Both the position numbers and the translations under genes were made by a program. From positions 434,001-498,000 of the forward strand of contig JACATO010001085.1 of the NCBI GenBank assembly GCA_018389105.1: a stretch of DNA of 64,000 nucleotides, written 5' to 3'. This stretch comes from Nautilus pompilius. Its lineage: Eukaryota; Mollusca; Cephalopoda; Nautilida; Nautilidae. This document shows, in pieces, positions 14,004 to 24,500 of the stretch. The notes under the pieces were generated by a model that saw only the letters and a list, made by a program, of their open reading frames with translations, searched no databases and was not told the origin of the DNA. How positions within the stretch are numbered: the stretch's first letter is position 1; the number at the start of each line of letters is the position of its first letter.

Positions 14004-14027
14004 TTTATTAATTATGCTAATTTTATT
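14004..14027 (-). terminator. poly(A) signals of the VWA/chitin-binding gene
   Basis: Two AATAAA hexamers on the minus strand (complements of TTTATT at 14022-14027 and 14004-14009) lie about 345 bases past the stop codon at 14371. This would give a 3' UTR of roughly 350-380 bases. Confidence 0.55.
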
Positions 14028-14370
14028 TGATTAAGAATCTAAATTAACTGCTCATTCTTATTCTATTTTCGTTGCTTTTTCTCGAAATTTTTTCTGTAAA
14101 ATGCGCGAGTCCTCTGAGACTCGGTCGGATCTAGGAACTGCGCTGTTCAGCAGCATCAGTTCTTGCAATCCGTAGACCTCCCCGGATCGGAGGAATGGTT
14201 TTGCTAAATTATCTAATACTAGCCTGGTTGCTTATGGACTGCTGTCTAAGAGAGGGACTATATATATAAACCTGCTTTGAACGTTCATTCTATGAAGCTG
14301 TCCTTTTACCGGCTAAAAAGATCCCGAAGCTAACGCAAAAAATTTTAACAAATCTCTGCAGCTGTGTTCA

Positions 14371-14615
14371 TTATTTCACACGTCCGGTTTGAGCGGGAGA
14401 GGATGTAGAATAAATTCTATTGGGCCAGTCACAGACTAAGACGGCAGGGTTAAAGACAAGTCCCCCTGGACAGCGTTTAACCCTGAACCTGCCGTGGGCA
14501 TCACACTGGATGAAAGTGTCGGATTTACTCGGGTGACAGTGGTGGTAGAAGGTTCCTCGTTCTGCAGCTGCTTTCGTGCAAAGGTCGCCGATTTCCGATC
14601 CGTCATCTTCCTTTC
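14371..14615 (-). CDS. VWA/chitin-binding gene, exon 6 (chitin-binding domain, stop)
   Basis: Acceptor TTTTTTCAG|GAAAGG, phase 1, ending TAA at 14371-14373. Encodes 'CTKAAAERGTFYHHC', 'TFIQCDAHGRFRVKRCPGG' and 'LVFNPAVLVCDWPNR', which follow the peritrophin-A/CBM14 pattern. Five cysteines are seen where the family usually has six: the last one, normally just after 'DWP', is missing, and the second is shifted. Confidence 0.9.
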
Positions 14616-17600
14616 CTGAAAAAAGCAAAAGAGCTCGTGGCCAGAAGAATCCTAAAATAATGTTAATATTACCACTATTATTAACATCATCCGACAGTGA
14701 TAACTTAAGGACGGACTCCTGTCCACGTCCTTCTCTAAGTGTCGGCTAGCAAGACGGAGAACAGAACATCTACACACCGTTCTGGGGCTCACTTAACGAC
14801 GAACTGATGAGGAGCAAGCAACAAAAAGACCTGCGAAACTCTTCGTTACGTTACCATGGTGCACCGTGACGTTATACTTGACGCTGGCGCACTGGATGCA
14901 TGGCTGCTTTGACTTTCCTCGGACCACATTCACGAAGAGGCGCCGACCGAGTTGGCTCTGGTCAAGGTCGATGTAGATCTTGGAAGGCTGCTCTCGGGTC
15001 GCCTCGCCATAGAAGTCGTAGAACTCCTTGCTGGGGACCGGGGTGGCGAACGACAGGTAGATATCCACCGATCCACAGTCCACTTGTACCTGTAAATGCC
15101 ATTTTGTACGTTTGTACATCATCATCATTATTATTATTAATCTTCTTATACATATAGATAAATCCCTGTCGGGGGAAAAACGAGGACCATAAGTAATTTT
15201 TTACTGTGTCACGCATGAACAATTAAGAGTCAGAAAATAGCAAAAAAGTTATTAATTTAATATATGCAGAGTGCTAAAGTTCGGCCAATTTTTCCTTCAG
15301 ATCTGCCACAGTTGCAGCTGGCGATCGAGATGTCCTCAGACGTGTTTGGCGGAAGTCATATCAGAGCTCTGAAGTGCTTAGGGAAGAACTGCTGCCCCCT
15401 TTGCCTCTCCATAGGGCGATGGTTTAAAAGGTGCGACAACTAGCAGATTTTTCTTGTAAAAATTGTATTTAGAAGTGCAAAACCGATGTTGGAAAAGTGG
15501 CATGAGATGATTATCCAGAATTGACATACACAGATATACAGGTGCATCTCAGAAAATTAGAATATCGTGGAAGAGCCCAATATTTTCTGTCAGTTATTTC
15601 AGAAAGTGAAAATTGTATATATTCTAGACTCATTACATGTAAACTAAAATGCTTGAAACATTTTTTAATTTTAATTTTGATAATTATGGCCTATAGCTCA
15701 AAAAATAGAAAAACTGTATCTCAAAATATTAGAATATTCCATGTTGAGTTTGAATGAATCACTATTTATGCAGTATAAATACCATGGATCTCTCAGTCTG
15801 GTTCAGTACAGACAACCACAATCATGGGGAAGACTGCTGACTTGACAGTTGTCCAGAAGACACTCATCGACAGCCTCCACAAGGAGGGTAAGCCACAGAA
15901 GGTCATTGTTGAAAGGGCTGGCTGTTCGCAGAGTGCTGTATATTCATGGAAAGTTGACTGGAAGGGAAAGTGTGATAGGAAAAGGTGCACAAGCAAGAGG
16001 GATGACTGCAGTCTTGAGAGGATTGTCAAGCAAAGCCAATTCAAGAACTTGGGGAAGATTCACAAGGAGTGGACTGAGGCTGGAGTCAGTGCATCAAGAG
16101 CCACCACGCACAGACCTGTCCAGGAAATGGGCTACAAGCATTGCATTCCTAGTGTCAAGCCACTCCTGAACCAGAGACAACGTCAGAAGCGTCATACCTG
16201 GGCCAAGGAGAAAAAGAACTTGACCGCTGCTCAGTGGTCCAAAGTCCTCTTTTCAGATGAAAGTAAATTTTGCATTTCATTTGGAAATCAAGGTCCCACA
16301 GTCTGGAGGAAGAGTGGAGAGGCACAGAAGCCAAGTTGCTTCAAGTCCAGTGTGAAGTTTCCACAGTCAGTGATGATTTTAGGTGCCAGGTCATCTGCTG
16401 GTGTTGGTCCACTGTGTTTTATCAAGTCCAAAGTCAACGCAGCCGTCTACCAGGAGATTTTAGAGCACTTCATGCGTCCGTCTGCTGGCAAGCTTTATGG
16501 AGATGCTGATTTCCTTTTACTTGTTGCTCTACCTTTTATAGGTTTAAGTTGATTTTATATCATTGTAAAGAAATCTAAAAGATTTTTTTTCAATTTACTA
16601 ACATTTGATTCCGCAGAACTAGAAAAAAAAATTTTTTTTTTTTTGGTTAACATAAAACGAATGAGCTAAGTTTATCATAAAGACAGAGGGACGGGAGGGA
16701 ACTGGTGCCCCGTCCGGACGTGTTAGGACGACTCACTCACCTCGACCAGCAGCTGGGACTCGGCCGGCGGCAGCTGGAGGATTCTGACAGCGAGCAGTTT
16801 GCTGGTTCCCAGCTGGCTCATCTCGCCCTGCACACTGCTGAAGACTATCGTGTCGTCATCCGTGGGCTGCGGATAATGGAGAATCAGCGGCGCTGGAGGA
16901 CAAGAGAAACAGGGATTATCGCCATCTCTGAATTGGTTTAACGGCTCATAAAAGTAGCGGTTAAAATTATTATTATTTTAATGTAGAAATTTAGACTGCC
17001 CAGCTTACCGTCACAGATCTCTTTCCGGATGTTGTCTACAACGCTCTCGATTTCCATAAAGGATTTCAGCACCTGCAGATGTGAGCAGACCGGCTTCGTG
17101 ACGAGCATCTCCAGCTCTAGCTCGTTGATGAATCCGATGCCCACAGCGAACACGTTGACGCCATCGGCCTTCAGCCGCTGCGCCTCCATAACGGTAGCTG
17201 TGAAGTTATAGGAGTAACCATCAGTGACGAGGATGACCACTTTGGCCGCCACGCGGCGCGCGGGTGCCCTGCCGCGGATGACGTTGGTCCGGGTGAAGCC
17301 GACCGCCAAGTCGGTGTTGGTGCCCCCGCCCGCATACCTGATCTTCTTGAGGCCGGCCAGCGTGGCAGCCAGGTCTGAGAATTTGCCGAAGTCGAACTCC
17401 AGGTTGGCGTTGAAGCTGTACTTCACAATCCCGATTCTACCGGTATCTGGCGATATCTGGAGTCCCCGAAGAATGTTGCCAATGAAGTCCAGAACCTTTT
17501 GGAAGTACGTGATTCCCACGCTCCCAGAGCTGTCTAGAATGAAGGCAACGTCTATCTCCTTTCCCTGGCAACCTGAAACCTCCCAAAAACAATGGCTCGC

Positions 17601-20128
17601 TTTAGTATTGACTCTTTTCACCTGTGACATAATAATGATCACGTTTACCTGCGGTTGTTTTGTAGACAGACACGATTCACATCGGAACATGTTTTACTGC
17701 CTATCCACACGCACCCACCCATGTATTCTTGTGCATCTTTCTTCTCTCCATTCTATTATTTTGTTTACACAAACGACTTTGATTTTCAAGCATCTCTGTC
17801 TCATGGCTCTCAGTTCCAGAATGTAACAAGTAAATGTACTATGCGACAATTTTTTGTTATATAACCATCCTTCAGTGTGTTATTTTTTAATGTTAATATT
17901 CCGTCTAGTTAACTGTCCATAAAGAAAGCGGTGATTAACTTTAAACGATTTTGTTCTTCTTCTCTGCTACTCGTAACTTAACTAATACGGTTATTAAACT
18001 ACCGCCTATCCTAAATATTTTCTTGTTGCGTAATTATGTAAGAAAATGCACCATCGTTTAGTATTAAATACAGTTACTGACGGTAAAAAATTTTCAAAAA
18101 GTGTATATAAAATATTGAAGTCTTTACTGCCCACGTCGAGTCTCCAGCTGCGAGTTTTATTTCCATTGGGATACGCTCAGCTGTCAGCCTCCCTTCCTTC
18201 AGACTGACGATCCTGACTCAGCAGTGCTCTGTATTTGTCTTTGCACTATCTCATTTGAAAATATTTTTTAAAAATTTGTTTACTTTCTTTCTCCCAGAGC
18301 TCTTTTTTCGGTTTTATTTTATAGCTATTGGATATTTTCTGTAAATATCAATGTTTCCTTGTTTATAATAGCTACCTGCGTACACCACATGCGCTGGATA
18401 ATGAATAACACCCAATCATGCACATCATTCGTTTTCAATTTGAAAGCTACATTTTCAAGAAACATCGCGTGTATAACACGCACCCAATTTTGTTTGTAGT
18501 TCGTTTTTATATCTATATTACTAGTGCGGCTTATACATTTGCTTTGCTCTAACTACATTGCCTAGTCGTATTCTGTCGATCAAAGAAAAGCTACACTCGG
18601 TAAATATAAAAGACCTACGTTGTTCCACTCGATATAACATGTCTTTGTAGGTCGCTGGCAAATGGCCGTCATTAAAATTCTGCGCCCAAATATTGGCCTG
18701 GTCGAAGCTCAGCTTGGAAAGGTTCTTCTTGGACATGTGCAGCTGCAGTACGGTGTAGAGTCTGGTGGCGAGGCCGGAGTACAGCGGTTTGAGGAGATCT
18801 TTCCACTCGACTGACTTCCAGGTAAACCCAAAATCAGCCTCGATTCGATCGCAGATGGTTTTCAAAATTTTCTGGCACCCCAACTTAGTCATTTTAAACT
18901 GCTCTTCCTTAACCTGAACAAAGCCAAGTACACGATACAAAATAAATACAAAAACAAATACAAAGTTTAAAAATAAGAATTTGCAATCAGAAAGAACAAA
19001 CATTAAATGTCTAATTGATTAACGATGTTGAATCGGTCTTATTCATTCTTTCACACGGATAGGTGAGTTTTTGTTTTTAAAGACTGGACTCTAAAAGACA
19101 TCATCTTCTCTTGTCTTATTCCGTAAGTAATGAGTTCAGACTGCGTCTACCACAGAGCCATCCCAGTCTCAGCTCATACGGATTTTTTATCACATAACTT
19201 AAGTCGGAAATAGCGCCATCTGCACGACAGTCGACAGGAAAGAACGACTGCATCACGGCTTATAAGCGCAGACAAGCAGCCCTGGGAGCCAAAAGTGCCA
19301 GCCACGGCCCTGATCCATCTCTTTCTTTCTTATCGGTATGGGGTGTTAAGAAGTAGAAATTTAAATCGGTTTATCCTTTCTGCAGCATATATTGGTCGAG
19401 AAGAAAAGGAAACGATTAAGAGTGTCCGCCTGTGTAATTACTTACCGGGATTATTTTAAACGTGAAATTCAACAATTTCAAAGTCCCGTTTTCAGTTACA
19501 TTTACCAACCTACATAAATGCGTACAAAAGGCCGGGGTGTTGAACACGGGACGAAATAATTTGAAATTTTCCAGATCGGTGACGGGTGGCCGAGTGTATG
19601 GACCATCGGGCCGCGACTTCGATCCCCGACGGGAAGCGACTCGATTTGGCGAATTTCCCGTGCCATCGTTATTTTCCTCACTCTTCTCTCCCAGTCTGGC
19701 TGTATCGCCTTCATACCGCAGTTACACGGAGGAGGCGCTTTTGATACAACTCAAATTAAGATGAAAATTAATTAATTACCAACACGTCACTGGTGTTAGA
19801 AGCCGAGTAGGGATTAGCTGAGGCGCTGCTTTCTCGCCCGTCATATTTGTTAGACTGATGCGGGACTAGATTATGACGCTTTGTTTACCTGCCACACGCC
19901 GCCGAAGAAGCCCGGTCGGAATGTGTTGGACGCGGTGCCATCTCGAGAAGCTAGGATGGCCGTTCGTCTCAGGAACAGATCTTCCCCCTCAAACACGCAA
20001 CTATAACCAATGCGATTGATAACTGCTTCCACCACCTCCTCCCCCGTGGCGTAATCTTCCGTGGTTCTGTCCACCCTGCCCGACACCGTGACAAAGCCGA
20101 GGGAAACCACAATAAGAAATACTATCAT
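14371..20128 (-). CDS. secreted VWA + chitin-binding domain protein (six exons, 576 aa)
   Basis: Exons 20128-19889, 18913-18619, 17572-17009, 16892-16741, 15089-14855 and 14615-14371 join in phases 0, 1, 1, 0, 1 into one open frame. Residues 1 to about 17 form a signal peptide (hydrophobic, ending 'VTVSG'). Residues about 18-179 form an N-terminal domain with 'ASRDGT..FRPGFFGGVWQ' that I cannot name. Residues about 184-365 are a VWA domain with intact MIDAS: D192-x-S-x-S, the Thr of 'GGTNTD', and the Asp of 'LVTDG'. Residues about 367-495 look like a beta-sandwich of PPC type ('SVDIYLSF', 'RLFVNVVRG'). Residues about 505-560 are a peritrophin-A/CBM14-like chitin-binding domain ('CPGGLVFNPAVLVCDWP'). 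Proteins combining VWA and chitin-binding domains are known from mollusc shell and other extracellular matrices, so I infer a secreted matrix or cuticle role. A Tc1 relic sits antisense in intron 4. Confidence 0.88.
14855..15089 (-). CDS. VWA/chitin-binding gene, exon 5
   Basis: Acceptor TTTACAG|GTACAAG, donor ACCATG|GTAACG, 235 nt, phase 0 in and phase 1 out. Encodes 'VQVDCGSVDIYLSF..' with 'YIDLDQSQLGRRLFVNVVRG' and a CIQC pair. The alternating hydrophobic strands match the second half of a PPC-like domain. Confidence 0.87.
15539..16515 (+). mobile_element. Tc1-type transposon, 3'-truncated copy (copy 1)
   Basis: Starts after a TA with terminal repeat 'CAGGTGCATCTCAGAAAA'. A second internal copy of the motif, 'TCTCAAAATATTAGAATATT', lies at about 15719, giving an IR/DR-style end. 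The transposase starts at 15824 (MGKTADLTVVQKTLIDSLHK) and shows a helix-turn-helix, 'VLFSDESKF' (first catalytic Asp) and 'KLYGDADF'. Similarity to copy 2 (34618-36120) stops just after this point, so the second and third catalytic residues and the right terminal repeat are missing. The element lies in intron 4 of the VWA gene, antisense to it, and is inactive in cis. Confidence 0.88.
15824..16552 (+). pseudogene. truncated Tc1 transposase (242-codon ORF)
   Basis: The open frame keeps the N-terminal DNA-binding half and the first part of the DDE domain, then runs from about 16516 into unrelated sequence ('LLLVALPFIGLS') before a stop. Full-length Tc1 transposases have about 340 residues. The reading differs from copy 2 by scattered substitutions only, and there is no internal stop up to the truncation point. 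Confidence 0.85.
16741..16892 (-). CDS. VWA/chitin-binding gene, exon 4
   Basis: Acceptor CCTCCAG|CGCCG, donor GTCGAG|GTGAGT, 152 nt, phase 1 in and phase 0 out. Encodes 'PLILHYPQPTDDDTIVFSSV' and the following strands, the first half of the region resembling a PPC beta-sandwich. Confidence 0.85.
17009..17572 (-). CDS. VWA/chitin-binding gene, exon 3 (VWA domain)
   Basis: Acceptor TTTCAG|GTTGC, donor GACG|GTAAGC, 564 nt, phase 1 in and phase 1 out. Encodes nearly the whole VWA domain on one exon, with MIDAS motif 'DSSGSVG', 'GGTNTDLAVGF' and 'VILVTDGYSYN'. The VWA fold binds ligands through a divalent metal held by these residues, all of which are present. Confidence 0.95.
18619..18913 (-). 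CDS. VWA/chitin-binding gene, exon 2
   Basis: Acceptor TTCAG|GTTAAGG, donor CAAC|GTAGGT, 295 nt, phase 0 in and phase 1 out. Encodes 'VKEEQFKMTKLGC..' to '..DMLYRVEQ', mostly amphipathic helices, completing the unnamed N-terminal domain. Confidence 0.85.
19575..19760 (+). repeat. tRNA-derived SINE in intron 1 of the VWA gene
   Basis: The head looks like a tRNA: an A-box-like 'TGGCCGAGTGTATGG' at 19587-19601 and a B-box-like 'ACTTCGATCCC' at about 19616-19626, flanked by 'GACGGG' and 'CCCGACGGG'. The A-box form resembles Leu/Ser tRNAs. No proper anticodon arm is visible, and a non-tRNA body follows to about 19760. A SINE is therefore more likely than a functional tRNA gene. Confidence 0.55.
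19889..20128 (-). CDS. VWA/chitin-binding gene, exon 1 (signal peptide)
   Basis: Begins with the ATG complementary to CAT at 20126-20128. It encodes a hydrophobic leader (MIVFLIVVSLGFVTVSG) and the start of the N-terminal domain, ending '..FFGGVWQ'. The donor CAG|GTAAAC lies at 19888, phase 0. This start is chosen because it is the first ATG after a well-placed TATA box and gives a textbook signal peptide. Confidence 0.88.
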
Positions 20129-20150
20129 CCTGGCTGCCGACCCACACCGG

Positions 20151-20181
20151 GCTGGTGTCTGACTCCCGCTGCCCTTATATA
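20151..20181 (-). promoter_or_regulatory. TATA-box promoter of the VWA/chitin-binding gene
   Basis: On the minus strand TATATAAGG occupies 20181-20173, about 45 bases before the ATG. Counting 30 bases on places transcription start near 20151; a pyrimidine-flanked TCAGAC at about 20160 could be the initiator. The predicted 5' UTR is very short (about 20-30 bases). A TATA promoter fits a strongly and tissue-specifically expressed secreted protein. Confidence 0.6.
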
Positions 20182-20343
20182 CACAGACCGACCGGAGGCC
20201 CTGCCGGGCTTTATCAGCCTTCGGGACACTCTCGATGACTCACGCCTGCCCACGAAATTTGACCATCCATACAAATTAATTACATTGCTGCGGTTTGATA
20301 AAACCTCTCTTTGACCGGTTTCAGTTGTGGTGGTTATTGACAT

Positions 20344-21533
20344 TAACCGGGATATCTTTTGAATAATGCGATTTGTTTTTTTTCCGACGAGCGCCGCCGT
20401 TGCACGGACGGACCGAGAGAAACACGGGTTTGATTTACTGAACTGGTGTGACGTAACGATCTCCAGAAAGAAAAGAGCTCTGAAGGGGCAGATTAAAACA
20501 TGTTTTATGGGAGTACTTATCTCGCAACACCGACAAAACCTGCCCGGTGGAATGGAAACGAATCAATCAGTTCGCTAACTCTCCCAGTCCCGTAACAGAA
20601 CAAAGAGTTTCCGCAACAACCCCCCCCCGTTTTCCATTTATTCTGGCGATTTATTTCTCCGTGATTAGTCCGCCCTCTTTTAGTGCACATACTGAACATG
20701 TACCGGGTGACCAAGCTGCTATCTGCGGTCAACAACTTTCTCAAACGGTGTTAACGGAAGTGTGCCCGCAAAAGGGTTAACGAGAGGGTGGGGGGGGGGT
20801 AATGCGTTCCCAAAGTTGGTAGGTTTTTACCGCCGACCGGGGCTCGCGCTGTCTCCATGGAAGGTGGCGCGCCACCACGAGTCGCCAGTCCCGTGAAGTC
20901 CGGCGAAGGGATCGTCTGTGGGACAGCTTTCCGCACGCGGTTTGGGCACATCGATCATCAGGTCTCCCACCCGCCGGTTCCTGGTCGCTGGGGACCACCC
21001 GAGAAAACGTCGGGGATCCATGACCGTCCGCAGATCTCAAGACCAGCATCCTCCTCTCGCTGTCCGCTGTAGACGCTGACTTGCTGTAGCGATCTGAACC
21101 AGTTCGGCAAAATTCGAATAAAACTGTTTTTCAATAAATTGGTGTCGGTAACTCATTCTGTTACAGTTGCGCGCCGATTTCAGGGGGAAAAGGCAACTTA
21201 TTTTGGTAAAATTGACGGTCATTTCGGCGCGCATTTACATAGCCTAAGTGGCGCCCCCTTCCGGTGTCAAAACCCTGCAAATCTATTGTTAACGTGTGTT
21301 TACAGTTTGGGAGTTATAAGCGACCAACTTCAGGAAGTAACTCTATGGTCACGTGCGTGGTGTATTACCGTCGGACTTAGAAATTATACACTTTGGCATA
21401 ATTTCAGCAGCTCCAAATTAATTCGTTCTATTAACCAAAAGTAAAACGTTTCAGAAATATAGCATTCTTATGGTTGACCGAAATCTTGTGTAAGCTATGG
21501 GTGGTGTCCCTCCGTAATCTCACACAGGCCCCG
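20344..21533. other. CpG-rich upstream region of the VWA gene
   Basis: The stretch is clearly richer in G+C and CpG than its surroundings, especially 20820-21080. ORFs exist on both strands but are arginine/proline-rich with no recognisable domain, as expected of CpG-rich non-coding DNA. It may be an unmethylated regulatory region; no specific site could be assigned. Confidence 0.4.
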
Positions 21534-24500
21534 TGTTTGGCACATTTTGATTGCACATGCACATAAGGATTTTGGCTTTGTAACAGTTAAGTATGATATC
21601 ACAATATGTATGTACAATAAGCAGTAAGAATTTGGGATGCTGCATGTCCAAAAACTCCAGTTTACAAGTGTGGAACAGAGACTCAAAGATTTCAGATAAG
21701 TGGAATGAAAAGTGCTGGGAGACAACTTAGCATGTACCACTCTGTTACTGTTTCTGTTCTCTTGTTGCTAAACAAGATCTTCACAGCAAGCACTGACTGC
21801 TATTGAAAAAGTATTGCATCATTGACCCAAGGAATGTTTAAGAGAACCAATAACATGCTCACCAGAACAGCACCTCCCCCATCATTCTGTGAAACATCCA
21901 AAGCTCTAAGATCGACATAAAAAACTAGATTTAATTAGACCAATTAGTTTCCAACAGAATTGACATTGGTCTAATAAAAGTTGTCCTGGTGTGAAGATGT
22001 GCATCTCGACAGAAAATACCATCTTGTTACTGAGCTCGTAAGTCTAAATGCAAGCAGATGGCATGGAAACATTCACAAGCCAGTCATTCCTTGTTGAAAA
22101 TCACCAATATTCATGGACACTGATGACAATGCCCAACCACACCATGAGGCTGCAGTAGTGCAGGATCACAAGAGCTAACTCCTTTGGTTACTCAACCTTG
22201 TTGTGAACCCAGATTTGAAGCTAATAGAGTGACTGTGGAATTATATCTGGCATAACATGAAGACATGGATAAGTTTGCTCTCAGCTGTCCATGCAGATAC
22301 TTTTGTAGATGCTCAATTGGATTTATATCAGGGATTTGAGGCACCCAGAGAAGTTTAATGCCTCAAGTCCTCTCTCAAACTGTGGTCACACAAAAGGTAT
22401 GGCATACATTACCATTCTTCTAAAGAATATTGGCATCGAATATCAATCATGTTAGTTCAATGCTTTTTAAAAGAAATTTACCAATGTACCCAGCATAATT
22501 GAGAAGTCCTTCAGTAAACACCAGTTATCTATTTCCACTATGCAACCCATACTGTGACATTCCTGCCTCCATACTTGGTTGTGGGCTGAAGACTTTGGAA
22601 TTTAAGGTGTTGATTGGATTTTCTCCAAACTCAGGTGTAATCTTTATGTATTGGAGAAAGTTGGGCTCCACTACAGATATCTGCTTGCTAGACATTTCAA
22701 CAAGTTTTATTTCTATTAAACATAAATGGTTTCTTACACAATATATACTCTCTCTAGCCAAGTCATTGGAGATGATGTTAGGGCAGTATTTAGTTTCTTG
22801 GGCAATGACAGCAAGAGAATCTTGATGACGACTAATGACGGCAAGTTCTTATCAAGGTGTTTTCCAGGTGACCTTTTACTTGGTCAACTTTGCAGTAAAA
22901 TTGACTGCAGAGCTACAAGAAATGTTGAAATCTGTGACAGTCTGTTGACGGTTCTGAAGTCTGACCTCAGGTAATTCAGCTGGCTGCTAGATGATAGTGA
23001 ATACACACTAGTTATCTGCCCCTAGACAGCCAACATATACATCATCACCCCTAATGTGCTGGCCAATGGCCTTGTAATGGAAAATTACTTGTCAAAAAGA
23101 TTGTTAAGTATATTCAGTTAATTTTACTTAACAGGGTATCACTATTTACTTTAAGATGGTCAGTACATTAAAACAGTTAATCTGAGTGTAAAACTTTAAT
23201 TTAAAAAGTTCTTCATTCTAATCCTAAATTATCATCCAAAGAGAAAAGTTTCCCTAAATTTATATTAAACCCATTAAATATTTCCAGACATCAATTGATC
23301 TAATTTCTATCAGTCACTTCAAAAAAAGCAATTCCAGTTTCCCTATATACAGTATGTTTCACAAATTTGTTCCCTCTCACTAAATAAATCAGCTATGAAA
23401 TTGTTTCAGATATCTAAAATAAACACACCTTGTCTAAGTCACATTTTCTAAATAGCCCCTCCCCTATGTTGTGAAACCAACAATAATACAATTGACCATT
23501 TATTGCTCCAGTGAACAAGAATGCTGTCTATATGCTATCTTGCATTTCCAATGTTGCCTTTTCCTCTTATTATACAAGAGTTCTGATGTCCTCCTTCCAT
23601 CTCATCTTTCTCTCATAGTCAACCTAAATAAACTATGTTACCAGTAATTCAAAAGTCATTCAAGTAGAGGTACAAAAATTAGATTTCCTTTTATACATGC
23701 ATCTATAAACTTTTACAAATGGATTAAAAAGGGAATCAAAATTGATTTGGTTTTGGAATTCCAGATAGCAAACTTTGACAAAAATTCATGAGTAATTTTA
23801 AACTTTATTAAGTAGAAAGTTTTACATTAAACAGCCTACTCATGAACTCACCACTAAAATGCCCATATTTTATACATAAGCATGTAAATGTCAGAAATTA
23901 TATGCATGAAAACAAAAATTTACATTCAAATTTTGGCAGACAAGACTCCTCAAAGTATCCTATGATTGATGAATTATTTTATTGGTAAGCCTATAATTAT
24001 GGCTAACACTGTACATAAACTACATTAGAGTTGAAGTAAAAATTGTCCCAAGTGTACAATATATTTAAATTAAAGTGGTCATGTGATGCATTAAAGCTAT
24101 GCATATATTTTGTGTAAGACTTGTAAGCCACTATTCAACAACAATCACTGGAAGGCAAAAGAATATCGGTGAATTCATCAGGTGGAAGATTGTTTTGATG
24201 GACAAGGGCAACCACTATTTCAGAATTGTTCCTGTAGTGAAAACATTTGCAGGAAACCACTTCCAGAAAGTGCAAGTCCAGTTATAAGCAGGTCACACAG
24301 TAGTGTGCAACACATTGTAGAAACTATAACACAGGGCAAATCATGTGTTATATCAAGTTCTGTGAGCTATGCATTATGGAAATCGGTAGCGGATCATGTG
24401 CACAAACTCCTGCAGAACAAAGAATAGAAAAGACCACATTGTGACTGAGAATCAATAAATGGGCAGTTTTTTTTTTTTTGAAATGGAAAAATGTGGCAGA

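Noticed and set aside
19587-19632. A functional tRNA gene at the SINE head
   Set aside because: A and B boxes are present, but no paired acceptor stem or proper anticodon arm can be drawn.
20777-21072. Overlapping ORFs of 64-90 codons on both strands
   Set aside because: CpG-rich non-coding DNA lowers the stop-codon rate. The translations are Arg/Pro-rich without domains, and all frames are open together.
22525-22900. Minus-strand ORF of 78 codons and neighbouring sequence resembling the reverse strand of a Tc1 element ('TTTTCTCCAAAC')
   Set aside because: The resemblance is at word level only. No catalytic block can be read, so it is not listed as an element.
24099-24427. Two overlapping plus-strand ORFs (62 and 81 codons), considered as a transposase N-terminus
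   Set aside because: No recognisable helix-turn-helix or family motif; composition is like the surrounding DNA.
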